This document shows positions 1 through 11,219 of a stretch of 27,064 bases of DNA, in pieces. The notes beneath the pieces were generated by a model. It saw only the letters and a program-made list of their open reading frames with translations, was not told the origin of the DNA and ran no database searches. Position numbers and translations under genes: made by a program. The DNA comes from Plakobranchus ocellatus (lineage: Eukaryota; Mollusca; Gastropoda; Plakobranchidae), in contig BLXT01005946.1 of assembly GCA_019648995.1 (NCBI GenBank), forward strand, positions 1,382,173 through 1,409,236, given 5' to 3'. Each line of letters starts with the position of its first letter. Position 1 is the first letter of the stretch.

Positions 1-735
1 ATCATTTCATTCATTATAATAGAAATACCGCTATGAGTGCATAATTGTTTCAATACAGAGATTAAAATAACCTTGTATTAGATCTACAAACCACCATTGT
101 GGATTTTAATATGTTAGGAAAATCTTATTTTCTTGCTTGCAATGTAAGTTTAAAAGCAAAATTTTTCTCCATTCCTTGAAGGTTATTTCTTCCTCTCCTT
201 CAATGACTGACACCTTTTTATAAAAATTTAAACTATCGCTTGCAGCGCAATCTTAATCAAATAGAACAGACTTTAAAAAGAATGATAAAATCTCATGACC
301 TAGAATGCTGAGCCATGTCATGCACTTGCAGTGTACCAGAATCAGAATAAGTAGCCAGGCAAATGTAAAACAAGCCATCTTAGAATGAAATCTAACTCTC
401 CCATCATATATTTTGATGGCCTATGCCCATTTAATACAAAGCAACTCTTACAAAACATGGAAAATATGTTGTTTGTCATGGCTTGAAACTAATTTTAAAG
501 AAAGAGCCATTTAAAATTCTTCTTCCCTTTTTCAATTTTTTATATAAAAAACATTTTAAAGATTCCAGTTCCTAAAAACAACATAGACTTTTGCAATATT
601 CATCAATAACCCACTGAAATAAAAGTTTCATAATGAAAACCTAAAGATCAATAAGTCTAATTTGCAACTTGTCTCTAGGATGCGGTATCAGTGCATGCAT
701 TACATAACCTAGCATTAGCTTTTACTTTTACTTAC
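1..735 (-). other. Partial last visible intron of the amine oxidase gene
   Basis: AT-rich non-coding sequence between the GTAAGT donor at 735 and the window edge. I searched it on the minus strand for the family's C-terminal FAD motif and found none, so the last exon lies further left. No repeat or RNA gene recognised. Confidence 0.7.
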
Positions 736-864
736 CAACTCTGGCGTATGTTGCAGCACCTTTGGACCAGTGATCAGATACCCATGCCGATCTTTGCAGA
801 CGAACTATTTTTCCTCCTTTAGACAAGAGTGCATCTCCAAACATTTCAGACAGAACATGCAGAA
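736..864 (-). CDS. Amine oxidase coding exon 7
   Basis: The acceptor TTTATCCTTCCAG is followed by TTCTGCATG; G|TT makes Val394. Encodes residues 395-436 (LHVLSEMFGDALLSKGGK... to TYARV) plus the first base of Gly437. W421, D424, G429 and Y433 match the W..DP...GSYSY pattern that lies just before the C-terminal FAD-binding motif. The donor is GTTG|GTAAGT. The next exon, expected to encode the L.FAGE.T...G...GA stretch, must lie left of position 1. Upstream in-frame residues read through from the intron are not coding. Confidence 0.9.
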
Positions 865-3800
865 CTGGAAGGATAAATTTAATAACTAAAACGTTAAAAA
901 AAAAACATTCTAAATATAAACCATTCAAAAATTTGTGATCTCAGGGTTTTTTTATCCCTGTAAAGTCAGGCAACCGTGGCAGGCTTAACTATGAAAAAGA
1001 AGGCCTCTGAGGCTGTAGAAACTACAGGCTGTAAAATAAGTTAACATTAAAATCCACATAAACACTTTTAAAAAGCAAAACTAATTGATACAAATAATAA
1101 TTTTAAGCAAAAACAAAAACAAAAAAAAAAACCACAGGTTATTAGGCTCTTAGATTTAACATCAAGAATCTGTATCTTTTTCCCTGTTTCATTTTCAACA
1201 CAAAGTAAACAAGTACAAGATGCCAGTGAATCTAATATTTAGATTAAATATAATAAGCATAATTAATGCCTTAAATTGACAATAAACAGGATATTTCAAC
1301 ATACCATTTTAAGCAATGATAATACATTACACAAAATCTACAATTAAAACTAGATGATTATAAATATCCATAATATGTGACAAGAATGCCAATCAGATGT
1401 TATCTTAGGTTTAGAATTGATCTTAATCTGATCTAGATTAGACCAATTCTTTAAGATTGCCAAAATACAATTAATTATATCCTTACATACAATTTAGACT
1501 TATTTTTGTTTCACGTCCCCTAAGTTTTTTTTTTTTCGAAACTTCTACAGAGATACAATTAGTCACAAGCCTTAAATCTACTTTGTGCAGTTTGACTGAC
1601 TTGATGGATTTGAGAGACAATTTTTATCAACTATAAAAAAACACATTAAAAAACCCAAAAGGCCAGATTTCCCTTAAAAAACCTCTATAGCTGAAAAATA
1701 TAACTATCCATCAATTATTTTACTCTGTCCTTATAGTGGAACATTGTCAACAGCTGAGTTTTTTTCAAAATGCATTTAAAGTAATCTTATTAAAGTCAGA
1801 CAAGACAATAAGATAAAATATTAAGAGAAATTAATATTATTATCATGGACACTTCTGCAATATAGAATGTGGGAATATTTGAAATTGATTTTTTGACAAT
1901 TTAGACCAAGTAGCAGATAATTTAACAAAAGATATTTTCATAACACTTTTACTCCCTCCACTGATGTGGTTGTCATACTCTGGGCAGGAGAACTATTTCA
2001 TAATATATGAGCCAGGTAGAGTAAGAGAACAATTTTGACAAAAAAAAAAAATATACATTCCTCATCTTTGAAATGCTTTTTTAAATGATGTTTAGATGCT
2101 CATGTCTGGGAACAGATTCAACACAGCTCTCCAAACATTTATTACATAACCCTAAATAAAAAGTCTCAAAATACATATTTTGTCTACGTGTATGTAAAAT
2201 GCAACTTATGATTCATTCTACCTGGTTTCAAGAAAGTGTTTGCTGTAAAAAGGTTACACAATGCGACAACGTTTTATGGAAAACTGATTTTCTTTATCAT
2301 CATAATTTTAGTTTCTCTGTAAAATTGTTTAATTTTCTCTCTTTTTTTTTTTCCTTGGCAAAATTCAGCATGTAGCACAGCTGAGAAACATTTTCTACCC
2401 AATATTTGCACTCAAAGTTCCCTCCCCCTCGCCTATTCTGGTCTTACCTGCCTTTTCAGCCTCTTCATCTGACAGCTTCTCAAAATCCTCAGCTGATGTT
2501 CCAACCAGGAGGCCAGAAAGGGCAGGAACATCAACAATATGATTGATGTTGACCCAGGTCTGCAAGTAACCTCTCTCCTCTTTCTTCTGGACAGCACGCA
2601 TAAAAATGCCAAACTCCTTGGGCCAAAATGCATGCTCAAATTCAACTATCACCTTGTTTTCACTGGCAATAGCTGAAAACGTGATTTAATAGATACATTT
2701 TAACACCACATAGAGAAAACAGCAAAATAAGCAAAGCTCAATCAGAGCATGCCGCTTAGAAGCACAGAAAATAGAAATCCAGATAAAAAGGGAACCTACA
2801 TGAATAAATTGTAAAGTCAATGAAAAAAAACAACTCACAAGACTTCAAAAGAAAGATACAGGAAGAATCACCTATAAATCATACAAGGCAAGAGGAAGGA
2901 ATGTTTAACAATATAGATACCGATATTCAACCTCAATATGTGATAGAATAGAATATTCTCTAAAAATATTGCCCCTTGTTGAAAACTTCCAAATGGCAAC
3001 CTTTTTTCCCAACCCAACCCAACCTATTTGAAGTATGTAAGCAACATTCCTATCCCAAGTGTCCTTCATTAGTACTACTAACATTATGAAAAGTATTGCA
3101 GATTACTGGACATGATAAATTCAAGAGCCAAGCGAGGAAAACATACAGGAGAAAATAAAGTAGATGGAACTAAATACAGTGGTCAAAAGTGGACAAATCT
3201 TCGAAATTACAATACCAAAAATCGAATAAAAATATTATAAGACAAGATGGAAATGGCCTATCTTTCATAAATGTATACAAATGAAGATCCTAGACTCCTA
3301 TTAATTTCCTTGCTGCCTTTACCAGCATATATCAGGAGTAGGGATTGTATGGTTCTCCACCTCCAGCTTAAACTTTGTGACCATTCTTTCTTACTATTTT
3401 TTTAGTTTTTACTGGTTCTCTGATGACTGCAGTTAAAGCCTATCAAAAGCTATCAGAGAGAGATCCTTGTACAAATATCATTAGTGAAATGTAAAGCAGG
3501 CACGGTAAATCAGGCCAAAGTTGCTATGGACAATTTTGCACTAGTGACTTTAAAGATTTTTTGTGACTAAAAACTGGAGAAAAAAGAAAACCTCACACAT
3601 ATATATCCTTTGACATATTTGGCCCACAGACAGTTTTTCTTTATAAAAATGCAAAGTATTAGCTATCATACTTGTCTTGCACTTCAATAACCAAATCGCA
3701 ACCAATGCCTGATTTACCCAGGTTTCCCCCAAAAAACACCTGATCCAACCAAAGTTTGCTGAGAGTGTCATCTGTTTAAACAGAGCTGCCAACCTAAAAA

Positions 3801-6800
3801 AAAAAAAAGCTGTAATCTCGAGAGCCAAAACCTGTTATCTGGGACTCAAAACTGTAATCAATATATTTTATTACTTTATACTTTATGTACTGCTTTCAAT
3901 GCATGCACGTCAAATAATCACCTACAATTTTGAAGCAAACTCCACATTTTTTTTTTTAATATACAAGATATTAATGTAAGACTCCTTTGCACAGGTATTG
4001 CGAAAAAGTTAGTTACAGGATGTAAAACAAAACAAGACCTACGATTTTAATTACTGATCTGAATTCTGCGTACAGAATATAGAATACACATAATGAATGT
4101 AACTGAATAAATTTCAGGAAAAGATTGATATTAAAAACAGCTAGATCTATGAAAAAAAAAATTATTACGGCTTTTAAAGTGTTTGTATTGAACACAGCTT
4201 AACTTAGTTCACTAGATCTGAACTAGATTCTAGACTATTTGAGTCAACAAGAAAATGATCATTTCACGTGTTAATTCCTCAAAATCAAATGTCCCTACCA
4301 TAAAAAATAAAATTGCAATGAAGATGTCTTTGAATCAAATGTAACATCAAATGTTTGTTTATTCAAGGGCATTTTTAATCTAGTAAATGATAATTTATTT
4401 CAAAAATTCAAATTAATCTCTCAGAAGCAAAGATTTGTTCATACTACCTTTACTTAGACTTGCATATTCTATGGCAAAAATCCCCCCCAGGTAACTGCAA
4501 GACTTTTAAGTCCCCACCATCATTAGATCTAGGTTCTAAGTTGGACATATAGGCAGGTCCCCTTATTTTTCTTTTAGCCCTGATTGGTATACTTGCCTGA
4601 ATGCCTTCTTCATAATTGAGATTCTACATGGCTACTACAGCAAGTGATATGGAATTATGATTGAATCTACATTCAGCCTACATCTATTCTTAGTCCTATT
4701 CTAGGTCTAGATCTAGCTCTAGTGTAGACTCTTCACAAACAATTCATTAGACATATTGGCCAAAGAAGATCTAAGTTGGAACCAGAGTCTAAAGAATAAT
4801 GTACGTATAGACATGTTAGAGGTCTCAATCTAAAGAATTCCATAAAACTTGAAAGACATAGTTGCCAGTATGACATTTTTAGTGAGAAATAGAGTTAAAT
4901 TCCAGCCCATCATCACAGTGAAAACACAATAAACATCTCTGCTTTCAAAAACACTAGGCCTATTTGAAGTATGTAAGCAATCCCAAGTGTCCTTTATTAG
5001 TACAACTAACATTATAAGAAGTATTGCAGATTACTGGACATGATTATTTCAAGAGCCAAGCGAGGAAGTTATATAGGAGAAAATAAAGTAAATGGAACTG
5101 AATACAGTGGTCAAAAGTGGACAAATCTTCGAAATTACAATATCAAAAATCGAATAAAAATAAATGCAATTTTAAAGGCATAGTATATATACCGATAGAG
5201 AAGTGTATTGTTCAAAAGCAAACCATTTCTACTTCTGGTATAAAAACGAAAATAGGAGAAAAGGCGAAAGTTCAGGGTAAACAAAAGTAAAATAAAGTCT
5301 AAATTTATCCTGCACAAAGCAAGGAAAAATCATAATTTTGACCTTAAATAGCTCTCAAAAACATAATGCATAATTTTGACTTGAAAAAGGTAATGATAAG
5401 CAGCTCTGATTTGTATTTTGAGCCTAGCTCAGCAACTGAAGTTGCCAACTCTATTTTCTCAGCATGTGTACACTTCAACAAAAATGTGAAGTTTTAAAAG
5501 TAAATTAATCTTAGATTTTTTAAAATGAAACAGCATTTGCTTTTACATGTTACTAACATTCAAGAACACATTTTTATTTTTAAAAATTACAACTGCTGTT
5601 GATTTAATGCACCCTTAAATATCTTTTCAATGCAAAAGAACTTAAGCATTCATTGAACAAAAATGTGAAGGAGAAAAAAAATAAATAAAATATAGGACCT
5701 TTTTAAAATATGAAATGTGCAAAGGTTCACCTTATTGCTAATGCAGCCAAATACAATGGTAATTTCAGGAGTAACTGTATGCAACATTACACTTTTATCC
5801 CGACTCCTCATAAACATACCTGTTTGTTTGGCTGCCTCTTGATAAGATTTGGGCAGGGCTGGCTCAAATTGCAGATCTCCAGAAGAAATCACAGATAGAG
5901 GGACTGCAACAACAGCTGTATCTGATACAATTTGAGACCCGTCTGTGAACCTGACCACAACTTTTCCTCTTTCTTTGTCGATTTTTATTTGCCTGGCCAC
6001 TTTGTTAAGGTTAAGGTGGAGAGGAGATTCGCCAAAGTTGCCGCTGAGCAATCTAAATAGAAATAAACAAAATCAATTTTGTTAACTAAGAAATTTCAAC
6101 TCACTCATAAAAGAAAACATGAAAGATTAAATAACAATCAATAAATTTCATATTTTTACGCTTTGCATTATGACATCCCAAGGTTATAATGGTCAAAAAG
6201 GTCGGAGAACAGCAGGAGAACAAGAATAAAGACAGAAATGAATGAAAAAGGGTCAAAAGGCAGATGCAACGATGTCACACACAAACTGAGCAAGGATACG
6301 ATTCATTCAAAATCTAGCCTAAAACATGCAGCCACAAAATAATGGGAAGCATAACTTTTGAGTGGGCCATATAGGTTATAAATCATCAGGGATATTCTTT
6401 ATTACAATTTTTGTATGGATCCGCAACACAACCAGATCAATCCTTCGACTAATGGTAAATTTCCCAGAAGCATGAATTTTTTTTACCAAATAGCACATTT
6501 GTGTTCAATGGGAATTATCCTGGACTGAGAGGAATTTGGTTGACAGTATACCATATCCTCCAAGCACCTTGAGTACTCTCTAAATGTGCTGATAAACCGA
6601 CAAGTAGAGCAATATACAAATATTTTACTATAAGCATGTTTTCTTATTTTTTTAAAATCAGATAAAGCATTGTGCAACAAAACCTTCAACATTATTAGCC
6701 AGCTGACCAGAGAGAAAAAGTGGCGAAGTGATTTTTTGGAAGGCAAAATATATTGTTGCAATGTATGTGAACAAATGATTGCTTTGCTTTATAAATAATT

Positions 6801-9800
6801 TGTGATACATCAATTGGATTTTTTATTTTTTGTCTCTTCAATCTTGAACCAATCTGACATTACAGCACCACAAATCTTCATTCTCTATCTTTTAAGCTTT
6901 TTTTCATTTGCTTTTTACCAATCTTTAAAAACTACATAGTAAAAGATGTACCTGTCTGTCAGCTCCCCCATACCGTCTACCAAGACTCTGTCATAATCCA
7001 CGCCAAGAAGATCAGACTGGTGATAATGCTTGGTAGAGTAATCTTCCAAAATGTAAGATGAGGCACAGCGGATTAAATGGCCACTAGGGCTGTGTGTGGA
7101 GATTTTGGAAAAGTAAAAAAAAATTGATTTAAAGCAAATTATGGAATGTTTTACACATGAAAGCCAACTTCTTGAAATCAGTGTTACAAATACTATATTT
7201 CTGCCTTGACTTGTACATGAGAATTACGGCAAATTTTGATGCCAATTGGGAAGCAAGAAATTAAAAATCCACTTCAAAGAATTAAAAAAAAATCTAAATA
7301 GGCATTTCCAATGGTGGGGTTCTCATGGCAAGGAACAAAAAAAAAAAGGAAGACATCATCAATATGGATATAGCAAATCATACTTAGGCAAACAATAGGG
7401 CTAGAGTTTAAGATCTTAAATGTTTAGTAGTTTACTACCGTCAAGAAAGAAGTGCTACATTTTCATTTAGAGCAAAATTTTTGCAGCTGATGGAGAAAAT
7501 AATTTTTGTGGACTTTGACTTATTTCACAGAAATTACATAACAACAGGCAGAATTTGAACATTTGGAAAAAGGAAATAAATTGTCGAATCTCCTAATCCC
7601 CACCCCATTTCTAAAACTGATCTAATGTATAAATGGATTCAAACTTTATCTTAAGAATAGTTCAGATGCATTTTCTTTTAATAGATATCAATATAGAACA
7701 AATTAATATATACATGACACATGATTTATAAGTGCAAAGGCTTTTCCCGCTTCAATACTATATGAATCATTAATTTTAAGTCAAGGAAAACCTCCTCTTC
7801 CCTTTACAACTACCCAGACTTCTTGCAAGAAAAAAATACAATGCTTAAGACCTGTCAAATCCAAACTTTGTTATTTTTGTCATAAAGTGTGGTGACAGAG
7901 AGCATGAGTATTTAAGTTAGTACAGCATAAAACCCCTTTTATTCTTTATATGAACCAACAGGCTAAAAGAAAAAAAAAGCAATACATAAATACCTGTCTG
8001 AGGTAGCAATTTTTCCACTCTTCAGAACCAAGTCAATGGCCTCTCTAACCGACATCTCTATTTTTGAAGTTTTAGACTCATTCAGGGCTTGCTCAAAAAT
8101 CTAATTAATATTTTTTTTTTAATAAAAAAAAAAAAACAAAAAACATTTTTTTTTTAATTAGCTGTGTTTACTTGATATTGGTAATATATTTGCTCACAGC
8201 AATACAACTTGATTAAGAGCTTTAAAATATACTAATTATAGCTTAAGACTTTTATACTTTTCTTCAAAACAACTTGAATACTCTGAAATCAATTACAAAG
8301 GTAGAATCTATCTGACTGGGATGATTGTTTACAGTTTATATATATATAATGCGTCTTTTTTCTTTGCTTTTGCAGATTGACAATATTTGACAATTAACAA
8401 TAATATAACTCTACAGCTACCAGTACTGAAGTGAATGTAATATTGTAACCAATCTAAACAGTATTGAAGAATTCACAAACTTCTAGTTGGGATAGATAAA
8501 GTATCTATATCTTTTAATCTTTGATGTCTTATTCCGAATTATGTTAGAATTTAAGTTATCTATGCCTTTTTCAAGGAACAAAAAAATTTACTTTTTCAAT
8601 CTTTACAGAGACTCATTAATAAAATTTTTTATTATGTGCAAAAATCGTTGCTTATTTTTTTCCCTTTGAAATTAAGTACCTGGAGCAAAGGGAATGCTTT
8701 TTTTCTTCTAATTTTATTGGTGAAGATATGAATTATTTACCATCACAAGAGCATTCATCCTGAAGTTGTAGGTATGAGAAGGTGAAGAGGTTATTTTATT
8801 CTTATTTAATAATTACCTTGGAAGTTTCCATTGAGATAGTGGTCAATTCTTTACCACTGATAACACGTTTTTCCCATGGTATCAAGAACTGAAGTTGTCC
8901 AATGTTGACGCTCTTAAGTTCAAAATCCTCTGCTAACTCAACAAGTGGATTGTTCTTATTGGCAACAATGAAAGCAGATCCACCTAAGTCCACCTCTGGA
9001 CCTAAAAATATAGACATGAAAAAGATTAGCTATTTATAGCCATTCAATTAAAGCATTTCAATTCTTTGCATTTCTCAAAACAAAAATGAATTTAGAGATA
9101 GACATTGAGACTCTCTTTTGGCACTGAAATTGGCTCAAATGACAAGCCTAAAATGAACATGGTAAAAAGAAAGTAAACTTATAAATTAACACACAAACAC
9201 AACTTAGTCTTTATGCACAATGTTGTTAGTAAAGGACATTTTAAATAATGGAAAATTCTGGGAAAGTTACATCAAAAGAGTGTAAAGCATTTGATTAAGG
9301 ATCACTGTAATTATATATCTGTAACATAGAATTGTTCAACATTTACCGATGAATTTGCCATTTTTAGAAGAGAACCATTGTGTTTTCAAAAATCAAGGAT
9401 TGGGTTGTAGGGGTAATCTTCCAGTTTTGCATTTTATGTACCTTAAATTCTTCCTCAACTTACATTTTCTAGCTTCTCTTTTAAAACATGATTAATTGAC
9501 TGGTCTTCCCTTGCATGTGCTTGTAAAAAGTGACACTAGCAAAATATCATTTGCTAAGTCTGCATCCTACAGAATGGCGAATGCATTCAACACAGTCCAT
9601 ATGGGTTTCAACGCTGTAGATGTTTTCACGGCCCAGTCAATGACAACTAAGTGTTGGGGCATTATGTTAATTCATCCTGTTTTATCATTGACTGAATCAA
9701 AACTGATACTATGAATTACCAAAGTTCAAATTTCCATAGCCTCGACATTTAAATGCAGATAATCATTCCAACAGTCATTTTTAAATAAATCTTAACATAA

Positions 9801-11193
9801 ATGAGGTTTACAGCAACATATCTAAAGAAGTTTTGAGAAAAGAGCTGTTAATATTTCTTTTATTAAAACTGAAGAAATTCTCAAAAGTGTGAACATTTTG
9901 ATTCTCTGAAAATACTACAACTTTTTTTTTTTTTTGTTCAAAATCAAATCATACGCAAGCATGTCAAACCATAAATTTAAAATTCAGGCCAATTAACACA
10001 AAGCAAGTTAATAAGATTCACTTTGCAAAGTAATAAATAAAATTTTGATGTATGAGATATCATTTCAATGATTAAGTACTGCACCTAAAGCCTATCAACT
10101 ACAAGGTTATCTTTGGCTTTTAAATCCTTAACAATCAATGGTGGGCTCAAATTCCAGGAAAGACAAATAACTTTTTTAAGCACTTGAGCACTGACATAAA
10201 ATTACTGCATGTATTCAGGATGGGAGATTTTTTTACATCTTTACATCAAAAGGATATTATCACACAGAAAATCATCCTGCCCAAACTGTTAATCTACAAA
10301 TATTTTTTTTTTTCTCGCTGCAGGTTTCTAAAGCATTACTTTCTTGTAATATTCACATAATGCTTACAACAGATGCAGTAAAAGAATTTTTAACAATATA
10401 TATGGTTGACAAAATGATTTTTTTTTTAATTTTCAGATACTATTACTTTTAAAATCAACTTGGACCAAAATGATTGTAAATATAACAGTTTAAAACTAGA
10501 GACTCAGTCTGTGTTCCAACATAATGTTTAAAACAAAATAAAACAATACCCTGGCAACTTTTGACCGCTCAAGTGGAAGTTTTTTTTTTTTTATTTTTTA
10601 AGTAGTCCTAATAAATGAGATGAGTTGTATTGCAGGTCTGTCTCACTGCATTAAAATCTAGACATAATACTAAACTACAAAGCTGGCAAAATGAGACATA
10701 TTTCTTTGTGCATATCAAAAGTATACATGCGTTATGTTTTCAACCCAAAGAACTTGAAATTTTTAAGTTCATCTGTGAAAATTCTAATCTATTCAATCAG
10801 ATTTATAAGGATAAGATCAATAACTCAATCACGACACAATAAAGTCTTTCAGCAGTGTCTATAACACAAAAACAAATAGTGTTCATTTTAAACTGCCTCA
10901 CCTTTTGCCTTAATGTTGGTCAGTTTATCTGTCCAAACACGGCCACCAAACCTCTCCCGCCGTGCTTCATAAACTTGCACATTAAAATTAGATCTGTCTG
11001 CTGTAAGTTTACGTGCAGCAGCTAAACCTGCCATTCCTGCACCAATGACAGCAACATCTTTTGGAAGTTTGAATCCAAATTTTGCCCTACTGTCTTTGTT
11101 CCTGTCAGTGCCTTTGAAGAATTTAGAGCTGTTGTTCAGGTCGAGACAATATCCAAAAGAAAGAGCCAATAGAAGAATAAGGAACCGCCTCAT
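736..11193 (-). CDS. Secreted flavin-containing amine oxidase, polyamine oxidase/LSD1-like (7 exons visible, 3' end missing)
   Basis: Spliced minus-strand gene: 11193-10902, 9001-8817, 8100-7994, 7089-6952, 6052-5820, 2672-2448 and 864-736. Every junction is GT-AG and keeps the frame (phases 1,0,2,2,1,1, then 1), giving 436 full residues. Residues 1-17 (MRRFLILLLALSFGYC...) look like a signal peptide. GAGMAG at 51-56 is the Rossmann FAD-binding loop, E76 should bind the ribose, and RFGGR at 81-85 plus DLGG at 102-105 are typical of flavin amine oxidases. LVDGMGEL (231-238), VAVPL (289-293) and NKVIVEF with K325 (324-330) follow; K325 aligns with the flavin-proximal lysine of LSD1 and maize polyamine oxidase. 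Family members oxidise amines, usually polyamines, with FAD and O2, releasing H2O2. The signal peptide implies a secreted or ER-routed enzyme. The usual WIHG substrate motif is absent, so the substrate is uncertain. The final FAD-contacting exon, expected to add some tens of residues, lies off the left edge. Confidence 0.9.
865..2447 (-). other. Intron between amine oxidase exons 6 and 7
   Basis: About 1.6 kb of AT-rich sequence with several homopolymer A or T runs (around 1110-1130, 1526-1537, 2038-2052, 2341-2352). No internal ORF, repeat pair or RNA gene is supported. Confidence 0.75.
2448..2672 (-). CDS. Amine oxidase coding exon 6: NKV lysine and FWP motif
   Basis: The acceptor ACGTTTTCAG is followed by CTATTGCC, completing Ala319. 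Encodes residues 320-393 plus one base. ASENKVIVEFEHAFWP carries K325, which aligns with LSD1 Lys661 and maize polyamine oxidase Lys300, the residue that holds a water next to flavin N5. FWP is the following conserved turn. The segment ends EKLSDEEAEKA, the amphipathic helix usually found before the V(L)..L...FG element. The donor GCAG|GTAAGA is near consensus. Confidence 0.93.
3023..3233 (+). repeat. Intronic direct repeat, copy A
   Basis: Starts CCTATTTGAAGTATGTAAGC and ends near AAATCGAATAAAAAT. It matches copy B at 4959-5162 almost base for base, with scattered substitutions and an 8-base stretch (CATTCCTA) present here and absent in copy B. No terminal inverted repeats, poly-A tail or coding content were seen, so the class is unknown. 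Confidence 0.85.
4959..5162 (+). repeat. Intronic direct repeat, copy B
   Basis: Same orientation as copy A, about 1.7 kb downstream in the same intron. Shared landmarks are TATTGCAGATTACTGGACAT, CAAGAGCCAAGCGAGGAA and AGTGGTCAAAAGTGGACAAA. It could be a dispersed repeat that inserted twice or a local duplication. The flanks beyond the stated ends do not match. Confidence 0.85.
5820..6052 (-). CDS. Amine oxidase coding exon 5: FAD-domain strand segment
   Basis: The acceptor TTTCTATTTAG is followed by ATTGCTCAGC; AG|A makes Arg241. Encodes residues 242-318 plus the first base of 319. VVVRFTDGSQIVSDTAVVAV (272-291) is the classic G..(I/V).AD.VI..VPL block of flavin amine oxidases, followed by PLSVI and LQFEPALP (301-308), the F.PPLP motif of the family. 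The donor is AAACAG|GTATGT, phase 1. Confidence 0.93.
6053..6951 (-). other. Intron between amine oxidase exons 4 and 5
   Basis: About 0.9 kb of AT-rich sequence. The longest minus-strand ORF (6483-6761) has no recognisable domain and no family resemblance; I treat it as chance. Confidence 0.75.
6952..7089 (-). CDS. Amine oxidase coding exon 4: LVDGMGEL segment
   Basis: The acceptor CTCCACACACAG is followed by CCCTAGTGGCC; AG|C makes Ser195. Encodes residues 196-240 plus two bases of codon 241. YDRVLVDGMGEL (227-238) corresponds to the D.(L/V)V.GG...L segment that comes just before the second FAD-domain part in polyamine oxidases and LSD1. The preceding LEDYSTKHYHQSDLLGVD matches the usual region of W/Y-rich helices before that motif. 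The donor is GACAG|GTACAT, phase 2. Confidence 0.9.
7090..7993 (-). other. Intron between amine oxidase exons 3 and 4
   Basis: About 0.9 kb, AT-rich, with A runs near 7115, 7280 and 7340. Nothing else recognised. Confidence 0.75.
7994..8100 (-). CDS. Amine oxidase coding exon 3: helical substrate-domain segment
   Basis: Too short for a conventional ORF scan; found by following phase. The acceptor is ATTAATTAG before ATTTTTGAGC. Encodes residues 160-194 (IFEQALNESKTSK...KSGKIATSD) plus two bases of codon 195. The charged, leucine- and alanine-containing pattern fits the helical insertion of the substrate domain, which is poorly conserved in the family. The donor is GACAG|GTATTT. The bases directly upstream of the acceptor are A-rich (see findings), but the frame continues cleanly on both sides. 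Confidence 0.85.
8101..8816 (-). other. Intron between amine oxidase exons 2 and 3
   Basis: About 0.7 kb. It includes long adjacent T and A runs at 8109-8158 and a short TA repeat at 8337-8349. No gene content seen. Confidence 0.75.
8817..9001 (-). CDS. Amine oxidase coding exon 2: DLGG motif
   Basis: The acceptor TATTTTTAG precedes GTCCAGAGG, and the split codon G|GT restores Gly98. Encodes residues 99-159 (61 codons, 185 nt). DLGG (102-105) is the second part of the FAD cradle. NPLVELAEDF (115-124) matches the NPV..LA stretch that follows WIHG in vertebrate spermine and acetylpolyamine oxidases. Here the WIHG segment is replaced by SAFIVANKN, so the active-site histidine of those enzymes is missing. 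The donor is TCCAAG|GTAATT, phase 0. Confidence 0.92.
9002..10901 (-). other. Intron between amine oxidase exons 1 and 2
   Basis: About 1.9 kb, AT-rich with several T runs (9920, 10303, 10418, 10579). Plus-strand ORFs at 9496-9714 and 10630-10842 show no domain and no family resemblance, so they are not reported as genes. Confidence 0.75.
10902..11193 (-). CDS. Amine oxidase coding exon 1: signal peptide and FAD-binding loop
   Basis: Encodes residues 1-97 plus the first base of Gly98. The start is placed at the ATG of MRRFLILL at 11193. An in-frame ATG nine bases upstream (11202) lies inside the sequence TTTTTATGCAG, which reads as a 3' splice site with AG at 11198-11197, so it is probably intronic. 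The exon then begins at 11196 with ATC before the ATG. The protein shows a basic tip, a hydrophobic core (4-13), a linker rich in polar residues, then VAVIGAGMAGLAAARKL and YEARRERFGGRVWTD. The donor is AAAG|GTGAGG (phase 1). Confidence 0.92.
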
Positions 11194-11210
11194 GATCTGC
11201 ATAAAAATAC
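11194..11210 (-). other. Probable 3' splice site just upstream of the start codon
   Basis: On the minus strand the sequence reads GTATTTTTATGCAG|ATC|ATG. The T-rich run plus CAG is a good acceptor, which implies at least one upstream 5'-UTR exon and places the start at 11193 rather than 11202. No matching donor could be assigned with confidence upstream. Confidence 0.55.
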
Positions 11211-11219
11211 ATTTTTAAA

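Larger units (their letters stand above)
2673..5819 (-). other. Largest intron of the amine oxidase gene, between exons 5 and 6
   Basis: About 3.1 kb. It contains the two copies of a direct repeat listed separately (3023-3233 and 4959-5162) and a cluster of CTAGAT/AGATCT words between about 4205 and 4725. ORFs here are short, AT-driven and unlike any protein family I recognise. Confidence 0.75.

Noticed and set aside
5710..5898. Plus-strand ORF antisense to oxidase exon 5
   Set aside because: Shadow of a confident minus-strand exon.
9496..9714. 72-codon plus-strand ORF in the first intron
   Set aside because: No recognisable domain, antisense to a gene and within an AT-rich intron.
11200..11202. 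ATG at 11202 as the oxidase start
   Set aside because: It lies inside a good 3' splice site; the ATG at 11193 is favoured.
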